Assembly: GCA_009760855.2 (NCBI GenBank)
Contig: WPIO01000264.1
Span: forward strand, 100,502 to 164,501
Source of the DNA: Cristatella mucedo
Lineage: Eukaryota > Bryozoa > Phylactolaemata > Cristatellidae
Length of the DNA stretch: 64,000 bases
Reading direction: 5' to 3'
Of the stretch, positions 11,101-23,529 are shown piece by piece. The first letter of the stretch is position 1; each line of letters begins with the position of its first letter. A model generated the notes under the pieces. It did no database searches. It was given only the letters and a program-made list of their open reading frames with translations, and was not told the DNA's origin. Position numbers and translations under genes: made by a program.

Positions 11101-14100
11101 AAGGTAGTTTAAGTTACTCATGTTGGGGACACTCAACCAGCAGCACACGAGTGCAGTATTTTTCAAGTTAATTTTTCTTATCGATTAGCCAGGTCCTCAA
11201 TTATTTCAGTTTTAACCACACAACAGTCAATGTGTCAAGCATCATTATTGCTACGGACATATTCCCTCGGTGACAAGAGGTCAGGTAAAGCACTGCATTC
11301 CATCCGGCTAAGCGAACCCTTCCTAAGACGGACTTGAACTTTCAATGGAATAGCCAAGAGCTACATCGGTTTCAAAGATCTGCTCTATAGAGGCAGGCTT
11401 ATATCGAATTTTTGCAAGCAGTTGGGATGTTAAGAGAATCCAATTGAATCAGTTCACTAGGCATGATGAAGCTCAAATCAAGTCTTTTTAGCTAGCCACC
11501 TTGCAAAAACACCAGTCCAGTTTTCCATCTCTGAATGCAACTGTGGACACTCTTGTTACACTGGATATTAGTTACTCTGGCTGAACGATTCTCCTGTAGC
11601 TTGTTAAAAATTAGTAAAGTTGTTACTCGATTCTCATGTTTAATTGAGCGATCAGAAAGCTTACATTCAGGTTTTCCACTATCGGCTCGGGCGGTGTCAC
11701 ATAAGTGAAGCAACCTCCATAGAGCCGTTGCCGAGCTCTATGGAGCTTCACTCAGCTGTCTCTCAACTATACGTCCTACCTCTGCACACACTCACAGTCT
11801 TTCGTGCATCACGGCTATTAATAGTTTCAGCAGTCAATGGGCTGAATGGTGTGGGCCACCTACTGTTTGCAGTTCAGTGACACGGAGTACGAAGAAGACT
11901 GCAGTAGAATAGGTCTCAAGCTAACACTGCCATCGCTTTTCATGAATCGCAATGAATGAGGCTTTGTGAGGCGATTTCGAGGTCAGCATGCATGAGCTGC
12001 TTGAGCGCAAGAACTGGACTACCGAGCTCCTACTTTACTGGGCTGTGGACGTTCGCTCCGAACTTAAACTAGCCTCAAGACAATGCAAACTAAATTCTCG
12101 TTCTAATTGATGTCCATAAACTCTTTTCTATATACGTTAAAATGTTGAAACAGATTATCGGAATAGAGTTAAACAACCATTCTACTTTGGTGAGCAAGAA
12201 TTGCTAGTATTCAGGATTCCCCACTTGCACATCGATTTTGGCGTGCCTGCTTAGAAACTCAATCCCAAAACCAGAGTGTAACTTGTAGGATATTTCTTGG
12301 CCAAGTTCCAACTACTTGCTTATCGGACACTTTCTTCAGATGCAGTGCCTAAATAGGTAAAGCAATCATCCGCCTTGCCTTAGAACCTATTACGCTTCTG
12401 AATCTGATAATTCATTAGGTTTCTAAATCAGCCACTCATCATTTTGAATCTAGATGTTTGGTTATATCCTTCTAAAGGCTGGAGCCAAATCGTAAAGCTT
12501 ATGAAAGACACACGTCATGAAAGCTTATGAAGCGTCATGAAGGCTTATGAAAGACACATCCCTAAGCATAGCAATCTTTGACTTACCTAAGATTACACTC
12601 TGGCTTATCCATAAGTTTCTGCTGTTTTCCAAATATCTTTTTTGCAATTTTAATTAATAGAATTAATCATCTAAATATCACATGCCAATGTAAACGCTTC
12701 CATTCCGGGTCGTTTAGTAATTGTGGAAGGACTCGTATCTCCTAAGGCTGGCAGTTGAACTCCAAAATCTGATCTGCCAACATATCCCCCGTAGCATCTG
12801 CACGAAACATAGGCATCCAGCCCCACAGTGATTGTTCACCAGACAGCCAAGTCAGCTCTTCAGTCAATTTAGCCTATTTTCATCTATTAAATATTGTAAA
12901 ATGTGGGCCTACTCAGACAGGGATACTACATCCAAATTGATCCATGCATCAGGGATTTCCATTCTTTACTTCACTGCCTCGCCCTTACCTGGTCTACCGG
13001 CCTGTGCGATAAGACACTTACAATCGGTGCAACAATTTGCTGCAAGGCTTACCTGTCATTAGCGTCGCTATTGCTGCATCCCACCACATATCACCGATTT
13101 TAACTGATTCTGAATCGAGCAGTGAAACAACTTCAAGGAATTTTCCCTGACTTTCAAGTCTCTTCATTATCTGGTTTCCTGCCTACTTATCAGAACTACT
13201 TCCCCATCTGCAACGATACCACACCGATCGTTTTTCTGAATCAAATCGTTTTGCTGTGCCTCAAACCATCCTCAAATCCTTTAGAGACAGTGCCTTTAGT
13301 TCGTATGCCGCCAAAGCAAGGAACTTCTTCCAAACCGATATTGCGACATTCTGAACATTCTTACATTCAACTTGATGACATTTTAAACAAAGCTAAGACA
13401 TGTGTATGATTCAGACACTGTGTAAGTGACCACTTACATTATTCACTTGATATGCAATGTATCTCTGTCTGTTATTAAAAAGAAGCCTCTAAGACTATTG
13501 TGGGTACTACGTGGGAGAGCTTTACACAGCTCAGTCAAAGCCTGTGCAGTTGACATTTGGCAACTTGTCTCTTACTACGTTATGCGTGTTCACGGTGGGA
13601 GTGGCACCACTAAACATGTGATGATTGTTTATTGCAAACCAATTAAAAATCGTCTAGACGGAGATCAAGTTCTTTGATTTTGTTATGCAAATGTCTTCTC
13701 ATTATTTGTACTTATCACTTTAGTGTTTTCCATATCAATTGATTAACTTGGTCTTGCATGCCTGGACCCGCAAAGTTAAAATTGTATTATAGCCAGTGAA
13801 TGAGTAAGATGACGTAGTCTACGATAGAAAAATCGTTAATGCAAATATACTGTGTGCTGCTAAGTTTATTGTGAATGGAAGACAATTGCCAGACTAGAAA
13901 TTCTGATTTCTCTACCTATTTGCCTCTACAGTCCTTAAAAATGCTGGCACAGAAAAATTTCCTTTACAACGCAAACAAGAAATTGTATCTTTATCGTACT
14001 GCATAACTACATGAGTACATATCTGTATAACAAGAACCTCCAGAATGCGTTTGAGTAACAGAAAGTTTTTTTAATGAATTGTATCCAGAATGCCAAACAT

Positions 14101-17094
14101 ATTAGCAGTTATAGTGAGGTCAGCCCACAAAATGAGACTCGAAGACACTTATAGCCATCGGTCAGTATGACGTGTCGCTGGAGACATGTACTGAATAAAG
14201 AGCAGCTGCGCTTCACTGCACAGCGAAACACAAAAAAGGTCTTTTCAGGCGAAGAAAGATACACCCTTGATCGGAAGAGCTAATAGCTGGGACCTAGAAT
14301 TTGGAGGTTAGCTGCAGGTAGTGACGTTAGAAACAAACGAGCTCCAGACGTGGACTAGGCTACTACGTAAGCATGCTGTGAACATGGAGAAAATCCTCAG
14401 CTAAAAGTAGGCAGACTTGGCAGTAAATAAAGTACGCTCAGCTATTCCTACCTCATTTTGGAATAGTACACAAAGCTTATCGGCAGACCTCACCGACGCC
14501 ATGCAAGATGAATCGATCACGAGCGGCAAGTCTCCCAAGTTTAGACTGATGCGAGGTTCTATCAACCGTAGACGATTAGCCCGATCATTCTCAAGTATTT
14601 TAAAGTTACTAGTTCATCCAGAAATGAATTTTCTCGACGTAATAACTTAGGGAATAATATGAGTCCCTAAGTAGCAAGGATAGAACGGTTACAGGATTAG
14701 TGGATTTTACTCTTATAGGCATAGAAATGAAATCAAGCAGGTTAATATTGAAAGTAAATAGAATAGATTCTATAAAGAACCCTAGGGGAGAGAGTGATCT
14801 CATGAAAACTATGCTGAAATAACAGCCATTTTTAGTCCGTGTCGTAGCTTTCTGGAGTTACAGAGAGAGCAAAATTATGTTAAGGGCTCACTGAACCACC
14901 AAAATTTGCTTCATTCCACACTTTTATGTCTCTCACTACGTTAGCCAGTAGCCCTCTTTAGTGCAGAGGCTTTGTTACTTAAACATTTGGGTAGATGTTT
15001 CGCCAAAACCGGGTAGCCAGCAGTGCAAAGTGCTTCATTAAGCGTCAGGATTATCAGCACGGATGATTAAAAGTCAGAAGTATTGCGATGTACGATACCG
15101 TACAGCCTCTATGATAGGCTATCAATCCTGAATATAACTTGAAATGAAGGTCTAATTAATGCATGAGAAATTAAATTATTGAAAGATAACTAGTTAAATT
15201 GTCTCTGGATAAAGATGATAGCAGCTAGCCAGAAAATGCAAATAGTAGAGAATACTAAGCCAGTTTAAATTCAAGTTTTAATTAAGCTTTTAATGGGTCA
15301 TCTTCAAATTATCATTGATTTTCAAAATCATGAAGGTTGCTACTACTAGGGACATATTAACAGTTTCACACAGGGAGGGGCCTCGACAGATTGTTGGGAA
15401 GCCTCATGCTAAGAGCTGCTAGAATGGAATCTCGATGGCTAGTGATGTTTTAGCATGGGAAATATGCTTAGTGACGAGATAATTACAAACAGGCTCTAGT
15501 GAGTTGACCTGAAGAAGAGCAGGGCCGAGAGGAGATTGCAAACGCACAGCGAGAGCTGAGAGGAGATAGAGTTCCTATTTTATTGTATCTGCCTGCATTT
15601 CATTTGGAAAAGATTTGCTTTGGCGAATTCGCCAAGAACTTCTTGCAAAATTCAAATGAAAACATTGGAGATGCTGTAGGGTTATCATGAAGTATTTGGC
15701 GGTAAAGCATTTGTACTTACCCTATCCTTGAGCTGTTACTCTGAAAATCTGCAAGATTCGTCAGTCCTGGCAAGCTGTAGACCTTTCTAGCAAGGGGGCC
15801 AACCATTTGTGAATTCGGTCGGGACTCTGCATAGGTCCAAGATTGAGTTCCAAGACAAGATCGACAGTCTTATAACGCACCGATAAAAGCTACCTACCTC
15901 GTTTTTACATTTATAAATTCAGCTTGCTAAAGGCTGTGTCGTGCCAATATAGTCAAAATCCCGATGCTCGCACGGTAGCCTTCTCCTACGCTGGTTATAA
16001 TTGCTCAGTAGGTCTTCCCAAAATGTCATCTTTGACCATGTCATTCATGTTATCAAGCATGATACCACTCACCATTCCATCGTGTTTGATTTCCAGCAAA
16101 TTTAAAGCGCCGAGAAAGAGATTGCCTTCTCAGAGGGCTATTAATCGAGTGAATTACTATTATTATTAGTAAACGTAGCCGAGCTCAGCTGTAACACCAG
16201 CAGAACCTATCATTACATAACTAAATTCTCACCGTTGTGGCTGAAAATGTTCTCCCATTTACTAGAAAACTGACATCATTTTGTATAGCATACTAAGAGA
16301 ACCTAAACCCTCCTCCACTTTACCAGCCCCTGGGGCAAGTAAGGCAAAGCACTTAATTATTATGCCCAGTGGAACATTCAAAAGCAGATACCACACTCTG
16401 GGTTTCCAACTAGTGGGACTACCAGTTAGCCTGCAATAAATCATACGAAGGTATGGGCAGCCTACAGAAAAAAGACAACACCACCTTAAGACAGTGTTAA
16501 AGTATGTAAGCATGCTCCATATAACGACCTGTGCATTTTTGCATTACCACGCATCCTCATCACATGACATTTCCTTTGAAGATGACCAATTGTTCATGGA
16601 CCGTGAAGTTTTAGCTCCTTTTTGACTTTGTCACGGCAGGATATTCTGTAAGCATGGTGACTCTGCAAGATTGCTATCTCATCAACCTCCAAGACTTGAT
16701 TTGCGAAAATTTCAGTGGAGTGACTAATTAGTGCATTGTTATAATTGTAGGCAATAGCGACAGCGGACTATATACAATCGGGGGGGGGGAATAAAGACAT
16801 GCATATGGCGTTCATTATATAACGGGGAGTAAGATTTACAGCTGTGTGTGACCTATTACATTTATCTTTCTGTATCTAGAGACTTCTCTTGTTAAGCCTT
16901 TTTCAGGACACCAAGCGATCTATACCAAGCTACCTTAGCTAGAATAGCATCACGTCTGTCTCCGACATGATCGAGTAGATGGGCCCTGCAGCTTATGCAG
17001 CATACTCACATAGAAGCTGCGATCCTCCGAGAGCCGAACATGCTGGCAGTGTCAGTGCCGCCACGGTCGCCACGATTGCCACTGCTTTCTCCAT
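5019..17094 (-). CDS. Secreted DOMON-domain protein, 5' part of gene (three exons seen)
   Basis: Gene-level entry. Exons in transcription order are 17094-17010, 6820-6651 and 5165-5019. Exon 1 encodes a signal peptide and ends with one spare base. Exon 2 starts with two spare bases, so the frame joins. Exons 2 and 3 join in phase 0. The predicted product runs signal peptide, a short linker, then a DOMON fold: aromatic Y-W start (GYWMTWTY), a [13 protein letters not shown] turn, GADI, then QDRHG, a [12 protein letters not shown] strand and [20 protein letters not shown] domains bind heme or sugar and occur in DBH-like monooxygenases, ferric-chelate reductase-like proteins and cytochrome b561 fusions; which of these this is depends on exons I did not find. 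The exon 2-3 join is strong. Linking exon 1 across a 10-kb intron is inference from phase, strand and a signal peptide of the right kind. Confidence 0.65.
5400..6650 (-). other. DOMON gene intron 2 (with 5166-5400)
   Basis: The interval between exon 2 and exon 3 is about 1.5 kb, with donor gtaatg at 6650 and acceptor tttttcag at 5166. It contains no recognisable repeat or other gene. The plus-strand open frame at 5692-5970 has no recognisable features and falls wholly inside this intron. Confidence 0.6.
6651..6820 (-). CDS. DOMON gene exon 2
   Basis: 170 bases: two leading bases plus 56 codons, ending in phase 0. The acceptor is aaattttcag before 6820; the donor is gtaatg after CAG at 6653-6651. 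The translation has the first half of a DOMON domain: [10 protein letters not shown], an alternating hydrophobic strand ([11 protein letters not shown]), [17 protein letters not shown], then a valine-rich strand ending SIQ, which joins directly to the DRHG of exon 3. The G-x-G-F-S-x-x-G-x-M-x-x-x-D pattern is characteristic of the family. Confidence 0.82.
7515..7612 (+). mobile_element. LINE family 1, tail-only copy
   Basis: Only the last about 100 bases of the LINE are present: tttgcagcaaatgtaaagcg, then the hairpin sequence and an (ATT)n tail. An extreme 5' truncation inside DOMON intron 1. Confidence 0.85.
8588..9318 (-). mobile_element. CR1/L2-like LINE, 5'-truncated, minus strand
   Basis: Starts with AAT repeats and the reversed tail hairpin, then the reversed 3' UTR, then an open frame of about 167 codons (9326-8823) covering the reverse transcriptase C-terminal part with [17 protein letters not shown] and TAWNSLPT. 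The frame is intact, so this is a young copy. The equivalent site in duplication copy 2 (about 21510: aacaatttactattacttc) is empty. A caatt at 9316-9320 and acaatt before 8588 may be a short target duplication. Confidence 0.9.
9702..11051 (+). mobile_element. CR1/L2-like LINE with partial reverse transcriptase
   Basis: One of the most informative and best preserved copies here. It begins inside the reverse transcriptase at the FDTIDH motif (the preceding bases are shared with the target), then WFRSYLSGR, a [10 protein letters not shown] motif, and the catalytic FYADDTQLY box, followed by the C-terminal domain and the 3' UTR with hairpin and (ATT)-type tail. One frameshift near 10080 separates the two open frames (9816-10091 and 10111-10815); otherwise it is open to the stop at 10813-10815. 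The element is flanked by agctttt at 9695-9701 and 11052-11058, and duplication copy 2 keeps the empty site near 21900. Not mobile by itself: no endonuclease and no N-terminal RT. Confidence 0.93.
12700..13690 (+). mobile_element. Old LINE remnant present before the duplication
   Basis: Heavily mutated relative of family 1. Recognisable blocks are the counterpart of the GSASISP region (near 12760), a [13 protein letters not shown] segment near 12930 and a 3' UTR ending near 13670 in gtctagacggagatcaagtt. The same remnant occurs at 23530-24515 with similar decay, so it was already fixed when the segment duplicated. Open frames at 12832-13677 are fragments of it and are not genes. Confidence 0.7.
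16030..16172 (+). mobile_element. LINE family 1, tail-only copy
   Basis: Carries the phrases tcattcatgttatcaagcat and ccagcaaatttaaagcgccg, then the hairpin sequence and an (ATT) tail ending near 16170. Only the end of the 3' UTR is present. Confidence 0.8.
17010..17094 (-). CDS. Signal-peptide exon, probably DOMON gene exon 1
   Basis: ATG at 17094-17092 opens a frame of 28 codons plus one base before a strong donor, gtgagt, at 17009. The peptide has a classic secretion signal: a short charged start (MEK), a hydrophobic core ([18 protein letters not shown]) and small residues for cleavage. A TATA box lies 44 bases upstream. The one spare base matches the two spare bases at the start of exon 2 at 6820, on the same strand. 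The signal exon itself is well supported; its assignment to the DOMON gene 10 kb away is inference. The plus-strand frame at 16979-17215 is a shadow. Confidence 0.65.
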
Positions 17095-17137
17095 CGTAAA
17101 CCTGCAATGGCGTCTACACTGTGCCTGCTGCTGCAGG

Positions 17138-17144
17138 CTTTATA
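17138..17144 (-). promoter_or_regulatory. TATA box of the signal-peptide exon
   Basis: Minus-strand tataaag, 44 bases upstream of the ATG at 17094. With the usual spacing of about 30 bases, transcription would start near 17112, giving a very short 5' UTR of roughly 15-20 bases. Confidence 0.5.
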
Positions 17145-19794
17145 TCGACTTTCTTACTCCTCTCCATGGTGAAACGGCATTAGCTAAGCCAATATCTATC
17201 TGGCTAGCATCATAAAAAGAGAGCATAAAAGATAACTGCACCAAAGATTACTCGCTGGTAAACAGAGTCCATTCATCACTTGCGCAACCAGCTTGTGTAA
17301 GCAAAGCACTTTTCATGACCCGTGAATGCAAATATTGATTCCGTAACTTGCCGAACCATGTTTGTAGGCCACAGTACAGCTTCGTTGATTGCTGAGAAAA
17401 CGTGCAAATCCATTAATACCCTGATCGCGTATAACATAGGGCATCTGTGCAGTTCAGCACAACCAAATCAGTTGAACAAAATAATAACTGGTATTTCACC
17501 AAAGATTTTGACTCCCGAGGGTTCGCTTGAGTTTATATAACTTAATTCAAACAATTGAGATTTTCTTGCTAGGAATGTATGGTAAGCCACGAAAATGTAT
17601 TCACGTCTGAATGCAACTCGCCGCAAGTTGGCATTAATACAAAGATGATGGCATAGCTACTCAGCAGTGCTATCTTCAAGCAGTCAAAACATGACCAGTG
17701 TTTACATAGAAGCTGTTAAACAGTGGCATTAAAAGGATCATCTGAGCCAGCAGACAATAAAAAGACCTCCATAGCAACATTTATTATTTCCGAACGTCTA
17801 AAAGCTAGAGAATATTTTGGATAAATTACATATGCCGTATTATATAGAGCGTTACGAAGGACCTTATTAAACATCATTTTGGATACAAGTTGTTGTTAGG
17901 CTTAGTAACTGTTATCTAACTATAAGCCGTATCAGCTCCTGTAGAAATAAAAACACTAATAAATTCACCTAGATATTTCAGCATTACTCTGATTTTTTCC
18001 TCTCATCACCGATTCAGATGACGTGTTGATTCCCATACTCAGTTGGCAGTTTCAAAAGTGCCAAAGCACTGTGAGAGTGTAAGCTAAGCGGATTTTGGTT
18101 GCCGAACTGAGTTGTGTATTATTTGTCGGTGCAATATCCAAAATTACGGACTTTGACACTGACCAGTCACTTTCCACTTTAAACTGCTCGACTAATACTG
18201 GCAGCAAAGGTAATTATGCTCACACCACTATTTAAGTAACCTAGTTTTACTCCTGCGTCAGGGCAGGGTATTATATGATCAGCCGACCAAACCAGCCACA
18301 TCCTAGTGATGGTCGGTTTGGTTTGAGTCATTTTGTTGAGTGATTTGTCTTTTTGCGTTAGCAGTTATGAGCTTAGTTGAGTTATTCTATAACATGCAGC
18401 GATAACAATGTCACATAACGACCATTCTTCGATTAATCCCTACGTTGGTGCTAGGAAGTGAGATTTAAAACTAGAAAAAATAAAGACTTCTCTTTGATCT
18501 TCGTTCTAACAGTTGAAGCGGATGGACTACCGTGCTAAGAGTTAGGCAACTCGCTCATTAGATGGGATTAATCTCAATATAGGTAGCAAAGAAGAGCCCT
18601 GCATAGTAAAGTACGATACGGCTGGGTATTCGGAGGATTTTAGCCAGGTCTTAATCAAAGAAAACAATTCAATCAACAGATTATTGAACTAATTAACTAT
18701 AATGGGAGCTTCATTTCGTAACAATATCTCTGAATTATAGTCCAAATTCTCAAGGCACTAGTTCCCTTACATCGCCTTGGCACTTGTAGTTGTTGCCTGC
18801 TTTATCAACAGCTTCACAAATGGTAGCGTGTTAGCAAGCAACAGCACAAATCGTTACCAACAGTGGATTTAATGCTAATGTTAACTTCAAGCTTCATGGT
18901 ATGCACAGGTAGTGTAAGCTGGCTCAGTCCTTATCAAACCTAAAAGGCCGTTAACCTCGGAGGCACTCAAATTGGTGAGCAAGCTCTATGGAAATAACAT
19001 TGGCCTGCTCACTCTGGCTGCCAAGTTAGAGACGATGGGATAACAATGGAGTAGAATAGTTTCCAAATAGCGGTTTCAGGCGAAGACAGTACTATGCGGT
19101 TTTTGTTAAGTATAAATGCTTGCCTCCTTTTTAAAGATTAAACTCAGTACAAGCTCAGTGCTATGCGGCTGCAGTCAAGCCGACGTCTGTGTGACATGCA
19201 GTGGTCGCGAAATTCATCAGCCGTGTCAGCAGACTGGCTTCCGACTGCACTTGCCCTAAGCTGATGCTGGCTGTCACGTGGGCCACTAAGCTGGCTCTGA
19301 CCTCATGTCCTATACGTGCGACCACCCAGAACCGTCGACTGAGCCCCTAAACGTGGTATCCTAGCCTTTGCCCTACCTGCGAGTCCCTAGTCTGCTGTGG
19401 GCTCTGGCAAATTTCGCTTCAATGTCTTCAATGGGAAAAATCCGTTGCTTGTTTTTTTCTGGCACTCATTGTCAATAATTCATTTAGCATATGTTCCTTA
19501 TCTAGGCGTCAGAATCCAATAAGAATTTTTTTATGGAAGACCAAATTACTCCGACTGTAAATCTACCTAATGACAGCTGCTTCGTAATCTGACCATAATG
19601 CTGGCCTGGTTAGGCCAGAAAACGCCATCCAAGTTAGTCCCTCCATTTGGCATCGAATCTAGGCGTCAGTCAACCACTGATTGCAGACCTAATGGCCTCT
19701 ACCTTTAGCTGCTTAGAGCTGCTTCACGACTCTGCACCTAGGCTTGATGTTGCAAGTGCCGAGTAGTCCTCATTAGGCTACTGCTCTTGCATTC

Positions 19795-20590
19795 TTGAAT
19801 ATAATGACGATAAAATCAACTTACTTGTTATGGGCAACCCCATTGTGACTTTGAATTTGGTAAGCTTAGCAAGAACAATTGGCTATGTCAGCGTATGCCC
19901 TAGTGAATCTTTAAAAATGCAGTTTCCTGTTCTAAAAACCCATTTCAGATGACCTTACCAGGTCCACAGTCAAGCATGCCTACTTACAGCTGCATAAAGT
20001 TGCTAGAACTCCGGTTGCTTAGACCGGGATACTACATCTAAATTTGTCAGTGCTGGCATGACATCCCCCAGCCAAAACGCTTATTAATTTTAAGGTTCTG
20101 TCACTCACGTTTAATTCTATTCATTCTTTGGCTCGAGCCTACCTAACCGATCTACTCCCCGCTATGCTCAGCATCGTACCATCCACTTTTCGGAATCTAA
20201 CCATTGCGCTAAATTTCGTCCGAACCTCAAAGGCATTGGAGAGAGAGCCTTGAGCTACAGTGCTCTAAAAACCTGTAACTCACCTAGAGACAGACTGCAA
20301 GATATCTCGTAACTTGAAGAAATTTGAAACGAATCTGAAATCCATTTACTTGTTTAAGCATTTCCTTAACTAGGCATTAAGCATTAAGCATTTTAAGTAT
20401 TTTCCTTTTACTAGTCGTTTTGATAAGGATCTATGCGATTTGTCTTTGGTGTGCTTATGAGTTTTGACACCATGCATGCTCTTACTAACCGTATTTGCAT
20501 GCTGACCTTGTGTATGTTACCTCCAGCCACGCCATTCATGCTGACATTGTGCTAGCTACCGCTGGCCCTTCAATCATGCTCACTAGAAGC
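19795..20590 (+). mobile_element. Old LINE remnant (pre-duplication)
   Basis: Mutated CR1/L2-like LINE: atgacgataaaatcaactta and the GKP-like segment near 19830, the LLPAMLSIVP-type stretch near 20155, and the 3' UTR with tgcatgctgacc phrases to about 20590. The matching remnant in copy 2 is 27345-27917 plus 28828-29130, there split by a younger LINE. Confidence 0.75.
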
Positions 20591-23529
20591 ATAATAAATT
20601 CGCTCGGGAGATATGAGCATATATTATTAAACTAATTGTTTATATTTTCAATTCTCCAATCAGGTTATGCATAGTGCAAGCCACTTTTTGAACTTAAGTC
20701 GCTTGGCTGTGCCTGGAAATAACATCAAGCTCGTGTGAGAGTATGCCGTTAACTCGTTTGCATCCAAAGCCTATTACTTTATTCCCTTAATAGCTCGAGA
20801 CTCGCTAGCTTAACGTAGTTAAAACAGATTCTGAAATCGCTCATGTTCCTGAAAGCATCTGAAGGGTCTCTGTGAATGTAAACGTGTGCTTTAACATGTT
20901 GAGGCAGTGAATTTAATCACTAACTATTTTTTATGTGCTTTATTTACGGCTTGTGAGACCGCCAAACATCTTTAGTCATCTAAAGGTACTGTACGAATTT
21001 ATTTTTTATTGTTTAAATGCTGATTACTGGTATTCCAAATAAAGAATGACAGAAAATATCATACCATGCAGGGGCCTAAGAAAGTGACAGTTAGAAGTTC
21101 TTCTAGCATCCATTCGCCGGACCAAAAAACTTCGAAACTTACGAAGGGTTGCATATATGCTGAAACTAGAGCTGCTGGGGTGTATACCTTCGTAGCCTTG
21201 TGCTGTTGACACTCGGAAGCCGCTATACACCCACTTATAAAAAATGACTCAGTCACCAGCAGACCATTACTACAGCAGAAAAACTGCAGTCAGGCTCGCA
21301 TTCCTTATATTAACCAGGTCCAAAGTTGTACGTAAATCTTTATGCAAACGTCATTATATATTCATCTGCTCAAGAGTTCGGTTCATCCTGGATATTTTAT
21401 TAGCCTTTCCGATTTCACAATTTTTATTTTGAAATTTCTGTGGTTTGTATACTCGTCTCTGTTGCGTAACCCTGACCTTTGGCAGGCTTGCCCAAGATCA
21501 ATACCTTACGTATTTTTAACAATTTACTATTACTTCTCAAGCAGATATATTTAAAGGCCTTAATAGAGGTCGAGTACTTTTAGGCTGGTGTAAAAGAACA
21601 TATGGTTATTGTTAGTGTTCAGTTGGAAAACAACTATTGAAAAGCTAGATCGTTAATTTTGAACAACGTAAATATATGGCTCTGGATACATTAATCTATA
21701 TGCAAACACCACGGGGGGGGGGCTTCTAAAGTTAAGGGGGTACTTGTATTACTCCTTTCATCTATTTTGATCGTCTCATTTTTGAAAAAAATAGCTACAG
21801 CCTCCATTTTTTATTGCAGAGACATTCAGGCTCCATATAGTCTCCAAATAAATTGCTAGGCTATATTGTAATGCACTTTCAGCCATCTATTGCTTCATTG
21901 TAGCTTTTCCTAGAGTCATGAAAAAGTCACTCTCCAGGCATTATATGTGCATGGCAATTTCAGTTACTCATATTGGGGACGCACAACCAACAGCAAACGA
22001 GTTCAGTTTTGTTTAAGTTAATTTTTCTTATCAATTTGCCCTGTCCTCAATTATTCCAGTTTTAATCACACTGCAGTCAATGTGTCAAGCAACATTTTTG
22101 CTATGGACATTTTCGCTCAGAGACAAGAGGTCAGGTAAGGCACTGCATTCCATCCGGCTAAGTCATGCCTTTATAAGAAGGACTTGAACTTTCAACGGAA
22201 TAGCCAAGATCCACATCGGTTTTGAAGGTCTGCTCTATAGAGACAGGCTGATATCAAATTTTTGCAAGCACTTGGGATGTTGAGAGGATCCGATTAAATC
22301 GGGTAACTAAGCATGATGATGCTCAAATCAAGCCTTCTTAGCTAGCCACCTTGCAAAACCACCAGTCCAGTTTCCCATCTCTGAATGCAACTGTGGACAT
22401 GCTTATTACTTGAACATTAGTTACTCTGGCTGGACGATTCTCCTGCAGCTTGTCATACATTAGTAAAGCTGTTCCTAGATGCTCATATTTATTTGAGCGA
22501 TCAGAGAGCTTACATTCAGTTTTTCCACTATCGCTGGGGGGGCGTCACATCCATGAAGCCAAAGCCTGGTGGAGCCCAAGAAAGCCATTGCTATAAAGAG
22601 CTTCACTCGGCTGTCTCTCAACGACACCTACTAACACTGTGCACTCTCAGGGTCTTTCATGCATCGCTGCCATTAAGAGTTTCAGCATACAATGGGCTGA
22701 ATGGCGTGGGCCGCCTACTGTTTGCTGTTCTGCGACGTGGACAAGTGGGTAAGAGGGAGCTGCAAGAGAATAAATCTTAAGCTAACGCTGCCATCGTTTT
22801 TCCTGCATCACAATGAATGAGGCTTTGTGAGGCAACTTCAAGATCAGCATGCATGACGCCCATCGAGCTGCTGGTGGGGCAAGAACTGGACTACCGAACT
22901 CCCACTTTACTGAGCTGTGGACTTTGGCTAAGAACTTAAACTAACCTCTAGATAACTTAAACTAAGTTCTCGTTCTAATTGACGTCCACAAGCTCTTTTT
23001 ACCTACGGTAAGCTGTTGAAAGGAAAACTATTGGAATATAGTTGAACAACCACTCTACTTTGGTGAGCAAAAATTTCTAGTATGCATAGATTTCCCACTT
23101 GCACGTCGATTTCCACGTGGGAGCATAGAAACACAATCCCAAGACCAGAGTGTAACTTGTGGGATATTTCTCGGCCAAGTTCCAACTACTTGCTTATCGA
23201 ACACTTTCTTCAGATGCAGTGCCTAAATATGTATACAATTATTCGCCTAGCCCTAGAACCTATTACGCTTCTGAATCTGATAATTCGTTAGGTTTCTTAA
23301 TCAGCCACTAGTCATTCGGAATCTAGATTTTTACATGTATCCATTAAAAGGCTGGAGCTAAATCGTAAAGCTTATGAAAGACATACGTAATGGAATCTCT
23401 AGTCAAAGCAATGTTTGATCTGGCTTATGCGTAGGTTTGTGCCTATTTCCAAATATCTTTTCCGCAATTCTAATAGATGCAAATAATCATCTCAATATCA
23501 CATACCAATGTTATTCTTCAATTACTAGT

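Larger units (their letters stand above)
13930..17329. other. Block unique to duplication copy 1
   Basis: In copy 2 the sequence runs straight from the counterpart of 13925 into that of 17330 (junction near 24780). Copy 1 has about 3.4 kb in between, containing a LINE tail near 16030, a G9 run near 16780 and DOMON exon 1 with its promoter. A deletion in copy 2 is the simplest reading, since the block carries a gene start whose other exons lie on the same strand. Otherwise no gene is seen; the open frame at 14417-14650 has no recognisable domain. Confidence 0.65.
8500..21050. repeat. Tandem segmental duplication, copy 1
   Basis: Direct repeat of 21435-29655. Matching anchors: 9470 with 21675, 11053 with 21900, 12480 with 23350, 13920 with 24775, 17330 with 24781, 21045 with 29650. 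Over a sample around 12120-12350 the copies agree at roughly 85 percent by eye. Copy 1 has two LINE insertions absent from copy 2 (8588-9318 minus, 9702-11051 plus) and a 3.4-kb block (about 13930-17329), including DOMON exon 1, that copy 2 lacks. Old LINE remnants are present in both copies, so they predate the duplication. Confidence 0.88.

Noticed and set aside
11644-11880. Frame of 78 codons with a similar one at 22493-22780
   Set aside because: Again a by-product of the segmental duplication. The frames diverge and use different ends.
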